From Hydractinia symbiolongicarpus (Eukaryota > Cnidaria > Hydrozoa > Anthoathecata > Hydractiniidae): DNA of 64,000 bases. A program made the translations under genes and the position numbers. The DNA lies in assembly GCF_029227915.1 (NCBI RefSeq), contig NC_079888.1, positions 15,855,001 to 15,919,000 of the forward strand. The letters run 5' to 3'. Each line of letters starts with the position of its first letter. Position 1 is the stretch's first letter. Below, one piece after another: positions 37,466 through 48,361 of this stretch. A model generated the notes under the pieces. That model saw only the letters and a program-made list of their open reading frames with translations, made no database searches and was not told the DNA's origin.

Positions 37466-40272
37466 CTATTGCAGGTTCTCTGCCGGATAAGAAGATGTGT
37501 ACAGATCACAATGACAATTCAGCGATTTCACAAGTAAGTAAAAGTAGTTTTTACCAGACGAATTCTAAAACCTATAGAAGTAACTAACCACGTGTTTATA
37601 GGTATGCATGTTCAAGGGGTCACTGGGGGCCTTAATTTGAGAGAAGCTATACTTTTCCGAAACTTATTTTAAACTTAACAGCAACAACAAAAACAAAAAC
37701 AACAAAATAAATTCCTACCTCTATCAGTACACCTTTTTCTTTCATTTTCCAACAAAGTCTTCTTTTGCATTAAATCTCTTTTGATTTCATTGATAGCAAC
37801 GCTACGATCACACAAATGGTCATACACTTTCCATAAGTTACCTTCTATGGCAGTGTTTTCATTGCAGTCGATCACATCTCTCATTGTAGCACTTCCTGCT
37901 TTGTATGCACTGTCCACGTTTACGAGAAAAGTTAGGTATGTCGTCATGTTTGCTGCTCCGCCATCCAGCGTGCTCAAGTTGCATTTTGCAGCTACAAAGT
38001 AAGAAAGTAATGTAATTTAAAAAAAATAAGCGAGATCCTTCCACCCTTCTTAGGATCACAAATAATTTTTATCGAAAAGTCCATAGTCTAAGAGCAGCCA
38101 TTTTGATTTGCTTTTAAAATTAAAATATTTTGTTTTCCTTAAGATATTCCAAATTTATGTTATATACAAAACATTTTTACATTTTATTTTTGATAAAACC
38201 TCTCAATTGTACCTACATAAAGTTAAATTTTAAAGATTATGAAGATCATTGCGACTTGCTTTCATAAAAATTGCCTTTTCCAAAGATGAAATACCAACAA
38301 CTATGTAAAATGATCGCGAGAAGCATTAACAAACTTCACTTAACGATATCTATTATTTTCAAGAATCTATCGTTGTTTATTGTTTTAACATGAAACTGTT
38401 GGTTTAAGACACAGCTAAATTCTCATTTGTCTATGATACATCTAAAGTTTCGATAATCAAAACTTGTTTTTAACATTTACATGTTCTTAGCGTTTTAAAA
38501 TTGAACTGTAAATTGCATATCCTTATGTTGGTGTAGGCTAATCATTAGCTTTACCTTTGCAAAATGCATCGAACAGGTCTTGTCTCCAAATAGTCAAGTA
38601 AGATCTTGCAGTATCTAAATCAGTTGGTTTGATTCCAGCAAAGTGTACGAGAGTGAGATCAGGCTCAGTTCCAGTCGTGTATTGGGTGACATTGCTGCAA
38701 CTGCACGGCTTGGTGTAACTGCATGCTAAAAGATGAATAATAACCTTCAACAACTACAACGCGAGGACAACTGCAAGCAAGGAGAAAATGCACTAAAAAC
38801 TAGATATTTCCCCGTCTTTTATACACTTATTTTTTGAGTTTTCTTATTTATGGAGAGATGAACTGTCAAAAAATTATTATTCAAATTATTGGGATGTAAA
38901 AGTAGCTTTTACTATCCTGTTGGCTCAAATAAAAAATTGTTCTTTGTATGCTTGTTTCATGATGAAAGAAGTTTATGGTAATTCAATTCCTGATATTTAA
39001 TAATTGTCATTTTCCCTACCTGCGGGGCATTGTTGAGCATTGCAAGATACTGTTCGCATTCTGGATTCTTCCGGATCACACGGGTCACCACCACCACTAG
39101 GTGGTGGATTGGTGCATGTTCTCAATTGTGTTTGTTGACCACCACCACACGTTTGTGAACAACTACCGGAATTTGTCCATGGAGTCAAACCACCATCTAA
39201 ACAAATTTTAATTAAATCTAAGGACGTGAGAATAACATCTAAATAACTTTTAAACTGATAACGCAAACAATAATATTGCAATAGCATTAAAACAGCGAGA
39301 ATATATCCTCTTTGTTTCATTTTCAGTGAGATTTATCCTCTTTATTTGTTTTTCAGCGAGATTCATCCTCTTTGTTTGATTTTCAGCGAGATTCATTCTC
39401 TTTATTTGATTTTCAGCGAGAATATATCCTCTTTGTTTGATTTTCAGCGAGGACATATCCTCTTTGTTTGATTTTCAGCGAGAATGTATCCTTCCTTGTT
39501 TGATTTTCAGCGAGAATATATCCTCTTTGTTTGATTTTCAGCGAGAAAATATCCTTTTTGTTTGATTTTTAGTGAGAATATATCCTCTTTGTTTGACTTT
39601 AAAAGCATTCTGCGTGTTTCTTCATGTATAACATGCGTCACAAATGTATGATGGACTTGGGCAAAATGAGTTAATTGTTAACATGCTATTTATTAATTTA
39701 ACGGTTGTTAAGCGAATTTACTTCATAGCACGTTCTACGCAAGCCCTTTTAAATAGCTCATTTAAGAAAGGCTGTTGTAAAACAAAAAGTAATAAGATCT
39801 TAAACAAAAAAGAATTAATTGGCAATGATTTAAAGATCTCGTATACAATGTGTCATAACAATGGAATCTAAAATGCACCATTGAGGTATGAAGCGATGAT
39901 GAAAAGCAAATTATGCACACCAGTAGTGAGTTATATCGGAAGCATGAGTCAGTTTAGACCTAACTAATTACACGTAATCGTTGTTCTAAGGGAGATGTAT
40001 CAACTTTACGCAGGGGGAAGTATGACCAAGAAGGACTCTTTCAGCTACATCAATTAGTTTGTCATTAGTTGTTAACAGGTAAAGAGAAGAACCAAAAAAA
40101 ACAAACAACAATATTTTGATGCAGGGAACCAAACGTCCCTTCAGCTATTATGATTTTAAAACAGTCAAAAATAAATAACATCGAAAATAAATTTGGTTAC
40201 TATCTTACGAATTACTTGACTGTGTGCAGGTAATATCATCAACATTGCAATAATTGCCAAAGAAGCCTCCAT
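37466..40272 (-). CDS. Secreted TSP1 protein with modules X and Y (short paralogue)
   Basis: Exons on the minus strand: 40272-40209 (start at 40272; signal peptide MEASLAIIAMLMILPAHSQ), 39196-39020 (TSP1 with CSQTCGGGQQT), 38725-38555 (module X), 37991-37719 (module Y), all joined in phase 1. The X and Y exons are 171 and 273 nt, exactly as in the MAM-EGF-TSP1 gene, and the proteins align over their whole length (for example VIDCN, EIEGNLW/AIEGNLW, LCDRS, DLMQKK). The protein is about 232 residues and secreted; its function is unknown. The terminal exon is uncertain: the nearest acceptor in phase 1 (exon start 37479) adds only ENLQ and a stop at 37466. Relative to its larger neighbour it lacks MAM and EGF modules, so it arose by partial duplication or later loss. 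Confidence 0.82.
39290..39597. repeat. 30-31-bp minisatellite, about 10 copies
   Basis: Units of the type ATCCTCTTTGTTTGATTTTC plus AGCGAGAAT are repeated in the intron between the signal-peptide and TSP1 exons of the short TSP1 gene. Unit length alternates 30 and 31 bp, so no coding frame is kept. Confidence 0.85.
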
Positions 40273-41380
40273 TATTGATTTTCACTGAAATAGAAAAAAT
40301 AGAAAATACAAAAAACACCAAAAAAGAATGTATAATATGAAGGTGTAATACATCATGGAGAATAAAAAAATAGTTAAATATGTTAGAATAAAATATGAGC
40401 AAAATCAAGTTAAACATTTAAAAAGACAACACAGTCCATGTTAAACTTCCTTCAACTAATTTTTAAAAATGTTTATGAAAATAAAAAGGAAAGATAAATT
40501 GCTTTTAAAATTTCAGCAACATTTATCAGATGCGACACCATCAACGTATTGTATTAATAGAAAAGAAAGAAATTTTTGTAAGATGGGAATCAAAAAAAAA
40601 TTAAATTTTGTCTATGCAAGCATATTATTAAATTTAAAAGAAAAGGCGATCAAAGGAACGGCTAACTGCGCTGCAGTACGACTTGTAAATGAAAGTTTAC
40701 GTGTGTTGATTTTAAAGACCAGACCAACTGGCTTGGTATGCTCCATAAAATTCACTATAAATCAATTTTGTTTACATCTCTATGAGTGCTGAGTTATTTA
40801 TAAATGAGTAATTTTGACATTTTTGCTAAGCGGGTCATGGATTAATATCCAAAAAATAATTAAACAAGAAAATATTGAAGATCAAAATAGCAAAAATGTT
40901 GAACAACATGTGATAAAATATTTTTATTATTTTATTGTTCTACTGAACTTACTAAACAAATTTGCAAGTTAAAATAAAAAAGTAACCATTCGTGAATAAA
41001 GATAAAGCAACTTTGACGCAATTTCAGAATTAGGATGCCTTCTTTAATTTTTGTTTATTGCGGTGGGGCAAATTGGACTTTGAGCCCCCTTTCTTCAGTA
41101 GTGAAGCCTAAAAAATTATAAAAGAAGAGGCTCATTTGAGAGTTTGTTCTTGAGATGTTTTTACTCTTGTTTATGCGTCAACATGTAAGGGCTCCTGATG
41201 TAGTTTTGTAGCAAAACTATATAAAGTTTAAAAACATAAAAGTAATATATAATTGCTAGATATAAAAAGCCCAACAGTGTGACAGCGAGTTTGTTCATTC
41301 ACAGGCCTCGCGCCAACAACCATTCTGCGCAGCAGTAAAAACATTTAACGTGTAGAAAAGCGAAAGTATAACACACTTAC

Positions 41381-41430
41381 GTTATTTTCCAGACACTCAA
41401 CTCTCTGCTATCACTGACCCGTATTGACTC
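41381..41430 (-). other. Probable 5' UTR exon of the short TSP1 gene
   Basis: A consensus donor (AATAAC followed by GTAAGTGTG on the minus strand) ends an exon at 41381, and a TATA box sits about 80 bp upstream at 41457-41466. This fits a non-coding first exon spliced to the signal-peptide exon, whose acceptor puts its first base at 40284. The upper boundary is estimated from TATA spacing. Confidence 0.45.
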
Positions 41431-41456
41431 ATTAAATGACAAATGCATCAAGATCT

Positions 41457-41466
41457 CTTTATACTT
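41457..41466 (-). promoter_or_regulatory. TATA box of the short TSP1 gene
   Basis: On the minus strand the sequence reads AGTATAAAGAG. It lies at a suitable distance upstream of the candidate 5' UTR exon ending at 41381. Confidence 0.45.
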
Positions 41467-42500
41467 TCAGATTAGTTTGAAGAAATAGCATCTTTGATAA
41501 TAATTATATACACAGGTATTCATTTGAAAAGAGATTAGGTTTTAATTCAGTTAGGAGAACTGTGAGTCATTAACTTTTGTTTTGAATACCCTTTTAGAAA
41601 TCTATTTTAATTAAGTTTTGTACAGGAATCATACCTACGGGATGAATCATACAGTGTAGTTATCACGTAGTTAAAAATACAAGCCTGTCTCCTCCCCCAA
41701 CAGAGAGACGAGGGAAATATTTTTAATGCATTTTTTTAAATATATATAGTTTTGGTTGCTTTTAAAGCAGAATTACTCAGCGTTTAATTTTTATGTCAGC
41801 TGGTTCTTATAAGCGTAGAGATTTGTCTCTCATCGCTTAGTTATGTCACCATAGCAACCTAAGAGCCTGATCTAACTGTGATATGGTGAAAATCTATTAA
41901 CAATGACTTAAAAAAGTATTTATTTACGGCTTAATGAGTGTTCTGAAAGTCGACTTTCCCGTGAGGTAAACTAACATTTGCAAGTCCGAACAGGGAATTT
42001 TACAGGTTATTGTAAAATATAGCAAAACAATAAAACTTGTATAATTTCTTTATTATAGTTTGTTTAATCCACTTTATCATGTGTTTCACCAAATAATCAT
42101 TTCTGTAGCCACGAAGGCTAACAAGATTATGCTGTTCTGTCCTAATTAAACACGCTAACCTGATTCTTAGTACTTTGTCTGACCTGTTTGCAAACAAGAA
42201 TGAAGTTTCTAGGTCGTACTATTTGAAAAAAGGTGGCGCTGCTACTCCATTACGATTTAAAACAGTTTGGTCTGTTTCTAATCCTACCTTATGTTCCGTT
42301 GTAAAAGGACTATATATTATTCTTTGACTGGCTTTAGTTTTTTTATATATATCTTAACTTGACCATTTGGATACCACTAGTGCTAATGTTTTTCTACTAA
42401 ATATACTTTTGCTATATAGATAGTAGATATTAACATGAGTTTTTAATCAGGCCGTGCCGTCTTCAAACCGGAATGTGTTTGATATCAACATTTTTAACTG

Positions 42501-42785
42501 GAATTAGGCGTATCAAAACGAAACAAGCGTTTCAAAACGGAAAAGCGTTTTAAAACAGAATAAGCGTTTCAAAACGGAATAAGCGTTTCAAAACGGAATA
42601 AGTCTTTCAAAACGGAATAAGTGTTTCAAAACGGAAGAAGCGGTTCAAAACGGAATAAGCGTTTCAAAACGGAATAAGCGTTTCAAAACGGAATAAGCGT
42701 TTCAAAACGGAATAAGCGTTTCAAAACGGAAAAAGCGTTTCAAAACGGAATAAGTGTTTCAAAACGGAATAAGCGTTTCAAAACT
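42501..42785. repeat. 19-bp minisatellite with a palindromic core, about 15 copies
   Basis: The unit GAATAAGCGTTTCAAAACG recurs with few changes. Each contains CGTTT and AAACG arms around two bases, so a single strand can fold into a row of small hairpins. Confidence 0.85.
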
Positions 42786-43270
42786 AACTGTGAAAAACTA
42801 ACTAACGATGTATGATATTTTCCCGCTTATTCCGCCCTCTTATTTTCTTGGTCACGTGACAAAGCAAAGGGTACATTGACTGTATCTTAACATACCCGGT
42901 TATAAGCCTTTAATAAATTCATTGAATCACTTAACAATTAGTAACTTTAAAGTCTGGTTTTCAATTTTTTTTTTGCTTTTTATGTTGATATTCTAAAACT
43001 ACAGGAGGCTCGGATTATTTATTGTTATTATGTTTAATGAGAGCTATTTAATTAAATAAACCTCGAAAATTGAAATTTCTCAAAAAAATGAGTTCGCATA
43101 TAGAAATAAAAAAGCTGTGAGAGGTAACAGATTGCGCATGGGCAGACGAAAAACATCAATATTAAAATCGATTTGGAGAAAAATCGTTTATTTTAGACGG
43201 AAAAATACGTCATTAAATCACCAAATTAGCAGCTATTTGTAGAATCTTTTGATGAGCTATAGTGATAATC

Positions 43271-43345
43271 TATCAACCTCGACTCCAGGTTATTTTGACC
43301 GGGATGTAAGAAAAATACAAGTTGTTCTGGGGACGAGGTTGATAA
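43271..43345. mobile_element. Short fold-back element, CCTCGACTCCAGG termini (copy 1)
   Basis: Begins ATCAACCTCGACTCCAGG and ends CTGGGGACGAGGTTGAT, an inverted repeat of about 17 bp with a few mismatches round a short AT-rich centre. The same termini recur at 43.65 kb. Confidence 0.55.
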
Positions 43346-43652
43346 TAATCTATAAATCGTACGATACTTCACGAGTTGTTGCAAAATTCTTTGCTTTTCG
43401 TGCAGTTAGGTTATGTGGACAAATTTCTTTTTGATTATACTTCAGAACTAAAACCCGAATCCTTGAAAGTGCGTTATTTAATTTTCTTTCACAGGTCGAT
43501 ACGTATGAAAAAAAACAGGGGAGGTATGGCCACGGTTATACACAGTACATTCATTTTGATAAAGCTAAAATACACCTATAGTTAACAGATCTATTGGATT
43601 ATTGCGTTTACTAAATCGTTTTAACATAATGTAACACGATTATGATTTCGCA

Positions 43653-43731
43653 TCACCCTCGTCCCCAGGGTATTTTGCCTTCCTCGTCCGCTCTCATATC
43701 AAAAAAACAAAAACCATGGGGACGAGGGTGG
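43653..43731. mobile_element. Short fold-back element, CCTCGTCCCC termini (copy 2)
   Basis: Begins TCACCCTCGTCCCCAGGG and ends CCATGGGGACGAGGGTGGA. The arms are nearly perfect inverted repeats. At about 79 bp with no coding capacity, it looks like a mini-MITE of the same family as 43.27 kb. Confidence 0.6.
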
Positions 43732-43902
43732 ATTTCACATGTGCCAAATACAGACTAAATAATTGTCGGGTTTCAAGGTACATCCCACTATTTATGATAT
43801 GGTTATATCTCAAATCGACATACAACACATGTTTTCTTGGAAGCTTTGTAGAAATCAATTTGACGGTAGTTCCACTGATGTAATTAGTTAACATAAAGTC
43901 TG

Positions 43903-43972
43903 CGATGGAGAGTGTACGATGGAAAGTGTACGATGGAAAGTGTACGATAGAAAGTGTACAATGAAGAGTGCA
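43903..43972. repeat. 14-bp tandem repeat, 5 copies
   Basis: Units GATGGAAAGTGTAC with minor variants, in direct tandem. Non-coding. Confidence 0.8.
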
Positions 43973-44177
43973 CAATTTAAGCTAAAGGATGGAGGGAGCA
44001 ACTGGATGGTGGAGGGTGGAGAGTAAAGCCTGGATGGTAGAGAGTAAAAAATTCTTTTCACATCTTCCTAACAATAAATTAGAACAGAAAATCTACAGTA
44101 TTGGAGTAACTTCGTATATTGGTAGGTGGTAGGTGATACATCGCATGAAATATTTTAAAAAACATATTTTATATTCA

Positions 44178-44474
44178 TCACAGATCTTTGCACTTGACAT
44201 CAACCGACTTGTGACCAACAACTGGATTAAAAACTTTTTCAGTAGCCATCTTTTGTTCGTATTTTCCAAGAAAGAAAACCGTGAAGTTATTCATTGTACA
44301 GTTATCTATGTCCGTCTGTTCTTCTTCACGCCAACATTTTCTTGCCGTTGAGGTACATAAAACGAAAATTACATCAAATAGTATTAATGACAGTTGAAGT
44401 TTTAAAGACTGAGACTTGGCCGAGGATACGACACTTGTATTTATACTATTCTGATGCGCATGCGCATAACCCAA
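44178..44474 (-). CDS. Possible small secreted protein or a decayed relative
   Basis: An open frame on the minus strand ends at 44178. It contains a hydrophobic, signal-like segment (LSLILFDVIFVLCTSTA) followed by a polar 55-residue tail with three cysteines (RKCW, DNCT, VKCK). The only in-frame ATG before the hydrophobic part is at 44474, but a good TATA box (TATAAATAC on the minus strand, about 44438-44446) lies inside this frame. A transcript from that box would have no in-frame start. It may be a pseudogene that lost its start codon, or chance. No family is recognised. Confidence 0.3.
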   Translation of the reverse strand: MGYAHAHQNSINTSVVSSAKSQSLKLQLSLILFDVIFVLCTSTARKCWREEEQTDIDNCTMNNFTVFFLGKYEQKMATEKVFNPVVGHKSVDVKCKDL

Positions 44475-44599
44475 AAAGACGGGTTACATTTTAGTGCAGA
44501 ATCTGAAAAGAAACTTCGTTCTTGATCTATTGCAGAACGTTGGAAACCGCGCTTAATTGAAAGAAATAATCGTGACGCTTTTAAAAATAAAATAAAACA

Positions 44600-45400
44600 A
44601 GAAGTCCCGAGTCCCGGCCAGGGTCCCGAGTCCCAACCAGGGTCCCGGGTCCCACTTTTCCGACATGCCGATCTGGAATTACTTATGAGTATAATCGACG
44701 CTCCCACAAAGTCCTTTATAAGAGCGACAATATAATTCACGCTGACGCTAAACTACCTGCGTTCGAGAGCACAATTAAAAACAATGAAAGGAAAACTTTT
44801 TTTGAGAAAGATAAAGATTTTAAGGACTAAAAACAAAGATGAGTTAAATTCTTTTAAAAATGTTATAAAAATTTAACGCAATTAGAATACCATAAAAAGC
44901 AGGTTAAGAAACAAAATTTTTTTGTCAAAAAATGATAAACAGAAGATTAAGATTAGGTATGTGTTTTAACGAGGGTTGCAAGAAATCCTGGACAGATAGA
45001 ATTTGAAAATCAAACAATTTTTCTTCCATAATAATTTAATAAGATTTATTTTTAAAGCCATAATTGGATATTATACTTCTCATGCTGACTAATAATTTGA
45101 CCGATAATTTCGTTACGACAGAAAAAACAACAAAACAACAAGAAAAAAACAAAAAAACAAACATGTTATTGTCTGTGATGCATCAATTTTTGTTGATTCT
45201 CCACAATATCGGCATGAGATTTGGATTGCGTTGAACAACTGCAATAAACATGGTCAAATTCAAAAGGCGACTGCGGAAATTAAGATGAAAGAACGAATTC
45301 CAGAGAGAAAAGACAGTAAATGAGAAAAACCGGTCAAAAGAGGCAAAAAGCTCAAAATATATTATGTAGCAAATTTAACTCTCCTCCTAAAATATGGACT
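44600..45400. repeat. Duplicated segment, left copy (A1)
   Basis: Sequence such as GAGTATAATCGACGCTCCCAC, CAAAGTCCTTTATAAGAGCG and the AAAGATAAAGATTTTAAGGA stretch recurs with scattered differences at 49.05-49.62 kb in the same orientation. The left part has a three-copy tandem of GGTCCCGAGTCCC. No coding sequence is recognised. Confidence 0.7.
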
Positions 45401-46222
45401 TGCACAGTTTGTTTAAATTTTCATGGTGTGTTACGCAACCTGTTATAAAAAACAAGGGTCAGAAAGGAGAGTTAGGTTTACAGAACACATAAAATATTGC
45501 CAGGCTGAAACAGCGAAGAATAGAAATGTTAGGCAAAAAAAAGCTAACAATTTACAATTGATGTTTATAATTTTTGCCTAATTTCGCTGATTTTTAAGGC
45601 CAAAATACCTCTTGAAAAATGATACAAAGTTCCTTCAGTTGCATTTTTGTTAACTCTGTTGATCTTCTTTTTACTTGTGTTTAATATCTATATTCATTTT
45701 GCTATTATAAAAACTGGACTTAATAAACCACCCCAGCATCTTCAGTAAATTTCTTTATGAAAATGTACACAAGTGATTAATATTTTAGACCTAAAATTGC
45801 TACCACCCTCTTATAAGTTGACATTCTTTACCGTCTTCATTAGATACATTTTATCTTAACAAAACTATAAAAGAATGAAATCCAGAAGGTAGATCGGCAC
45901 TTTCAATTTTATCTTTATTTCCTTATTATTTTCTCTTCCGAACTACACGCTAAAATAAATTGACTCTGCACGCCAACAGATCCCATATCTTCAACGGGAC
46001 ATAAAAGCATCTAAAACTACATTTCAATCTACGTCCTGATGATAAATGTCAAATTTCCAAATTAAATATGTAACAGACAACTTCGAAAATACTTGTGTGT
46101 AGCAAATTCAAAGACATGGGTACCTCCCATAACAGTTGTCAACAATTCCCCTACGTCGTTCCCTTGTGTCACATAAACAAAATAAAACGTGACTTTACGC
46201 TTCGTTACCTCGTAGAAGCGGC

Positions 46223-46228
46223 TATAAA
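46223..46228 (+). promoter_or_regulatory. TATA box of the first octapeptide-repeat gene
   Basis: GGCTATAAAGGCC lies 57-62 bp before the start codon, implying a 5' UTR of about 30 nt. In the paralogue the same position reads GGCTTTAAAGGCC. Confidence 0.6.
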
Positions 46229-46284
46229 GGCCACCAGAAAACCTGATGAACTACAGAAGAGAAGTTAATCTTAACAACAACAAC

Positions 46285-47229
46285 ATGAGTCACTCAATGG
46301 TATTTGATTTGGTGCTTGTCATAAACTCGGCTGTATGTGCGCCAATCTCATTGAAAAATCTTGGTAAGTAAAACATTGGCTGACTAATATAAGAAACTGG
46401 TTACTGTAGGAAAATCTGATGTTAAACCGGTTTGCGGCTTATTTTACACCAGGTGTTGTATAGGAACTATACTAACCAGTTTGATGAGCAATTACAAACG
46501 AATAAAAATATTGCAACTGGCTCACCTAGAAACACAAATTCTGCAAAGAACGCTCTGTGCTTTTGATCTCGGGTTTCACAGTAACTATAGCTATCAATTT
46601 AATATTTTGATTTTAAGGTTGCACATAAGATCTAACTTTTAATTATTTCAGATAAATTGTTAGCCGACGTAGAAATGTTAGCCAATGGAGACGCTCAACG
46701 CTTGACGAGTGGAGATGAGCAACGCTTGACGAGTGGAGATGCGCAACGCTTGACGAGTGGAGATGCGCAACGCTTGACGAGTGGAGATGCGCAACGCTTG
46801 ACGAGTGGAGATGCGCAACGCTTGACGAGTGGAGATGCGCAACGCTTGACGAGTGGAGATGCGCAACGCTTGACGAGTGGAGATGCGCAACGCTTGACGA
46901 GTGGAGATGCGCAACGCTTGACGAGTGGAGATGCGCAACGCTTGACGAGTGGAGATGCGCAACGCTTGACGAGTGGAGATGCGCAACGCTTGACGAGTGG
47001 AGATGCGCAACGCTTGACGAGTGGAGATGCGCAACGCTTGACGAGTGGAGATGCGCAACGCTTGACGAGTGGAGATGCGCAACGCTTGACGAGTGGAGAT
47101 GCGCAACGCTTGACGAGTGGAGATGCGCAACGCTTGACGAGTGGAGACGCGCAACGGCCGATATGCTCAAATAAAATTGAAGTTGTATTAAAGGGAAAGA
47201 AAATTTACAGTTCCTGTTTGTATATTTAG
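46285..47229 (+). CDS. Secreted protein of 19 tandem QRLTSGDA octapeptides (copy 1)
   Basis: Two exons, 46285-46363 and 46652-47229, join in phase 1 to 218 residues. Residues 1-19 look like a signal peptide (MSHSMVFDLVLVINSAVCA). A short N-terminal segment (LKNLGDKLLADVEMLANG) is followed by 19 copies of QRLTSGDA, nearly identical in DNA (24-bp unit, about 46695-47150), then a conserved C-terminal tail of about 25 residues with two cysteines (PICSN, YSSCLYI) and a GKK motif. I recognise no family. The R residue in each unit could allow monobasic processing into many identical heptapeptides, or the array may be structural; neither is shown. A TATA box and a close paralogue at 52.7 kb with the same exon structure support it as a real gene. 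The frames open on the other strand are by-products of the repeat. Confidence 0.8.
46695..47150. repeat. 24-bp coding minisatellite, 19 copies
   Basis: Unit CAACGCTTGACGAGTGGAGA plus TGCG. All but the first two and the last unit appear identical at the nucleotide level, showing very recent expansion or gene conversion. None of the six frames of the unit has a stop. Confidence 0.95.
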
Positions 47230-48361
47230 TCTAAATTAATAATTTGGAATTATTTTATTGCTTCGATAAATTAGCCTCGTGGTACTTGTATTTGACGCTG
47301 TTTTTTTAAAACCCCTGCACACTTCCTTCGCGATGCGTACCTTGAATAAGCACAACATGAAGTTCTAGTGATGATAATATGCTTGGTGCACGACCTAGCC
47401 GTTTTGAGGGAGGTTTTTCTGTTTTTTTATATAGCTGATGGCAAAGTACGACCTGTTTTATTTAAAAAAGCCTCCATAAAAATTAGATGTAACATTCTTT
47501 TTTTCGGAAAACTTCAATCTTTCTATCATTATATTAGTACATATTTCTGGAGTGTAAAAATGTTACGGGGTTAATGCGCGTTTTCACACAATAGGTTATA
47601 ATATATCAGGCTTAGAATTCAAAATCCCCATAACAAAAATACCTGCAGTCCGTCTGTCTGTCTGTAACGCGTGTTAACTACAAATAACAAATGTCATATA
47701 TTTATAGCTACTTTGTTGTGATCGCTCGTGCTTAGTAAAGCTGGCTGTAGCTCCATTATTTTTATGATAAACCAATCATCAATTTTTCGCAGTTTGACGT
47801 GCTGTCAAAGGAAGATAAAACGAGCAGAGCTAGAATAACACCACAATAGTAGGAACTATTGGAACAAATGCTTTGCAGTTATAATCTAAGATATACTACA
47901 GGAATAGAACTGCAAAGGTTATTGATGGCCTTTTAATGGCTACGTTAAACTTTATTCTCAAAGACCTTAATTTTTTCATTTGTAATCTAATTTTAAAGAA
48001 ATAGAATTAAAACTTCCGGGCAACGAAGAAAATTTCCACGCTGTGCAATGTTACGAAGTTATAGTCTTTTAAATTTTCTTAGATTATAAATAACTGAAGT
48101 TGCACAACAGAGTAAATAGTGAATGTGTAATACGCAACAGGGCGCAGCAGCAGCTAAATGTTTGTGCACATCGCCGGCTCTATGATTTTTCTCAATGTTA
48201 ACATAAGTTTATTATCACATTTTTAGCCATGGAAAAACCTTAAACAAACCAAATATTTTAATTTTGGCTACGAATAAATGTCGTGAGGGAGCAGAGTACA
48301 GTCAGTCAGCTGGCGAGTTAGCAAACTATATTTATGAAGCAGCATCTGTGCCATAATTGCG
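47230..48361. other. Intergenic region without a recognisable gene
   Basis: No coding sequence recognised. A fragment of the dispersed repeat family of 37.03 kb (GTCCGTCTGTCTGTCTG) lies near 47.64-47.73 kb. Confidence 0.5.

Larger units (their letters stand above)
41467..44170. other. Intergenic region, repeat-rich
   Basis: No coding sequence recognised. It holds a palindromic 19-bp minisatellite, two short fold-back elements with CCTCGTCCCC termini and a 14-bp tandem repeat, listed separately. Confidence 0.55.

Noticed and set aside
40469-40792. 107-codon plus-strand open frame
   Set aside because: Lies at and beyond the 5' part of the short TSP1 gene on the other strand, shows no motif, and has composition typical of AT-rich non-coding DNA.
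46643-47170. Minus-strand open frames (HLHSSSVA and ISTRQALR repeats) opposite the octapeptide genes, also at 53002-53622
   Set aside because: The 24-bp unit lacks stops in all six frames. Only the plus frame has signal peptide, splice sites, TATA box and conserved ends.
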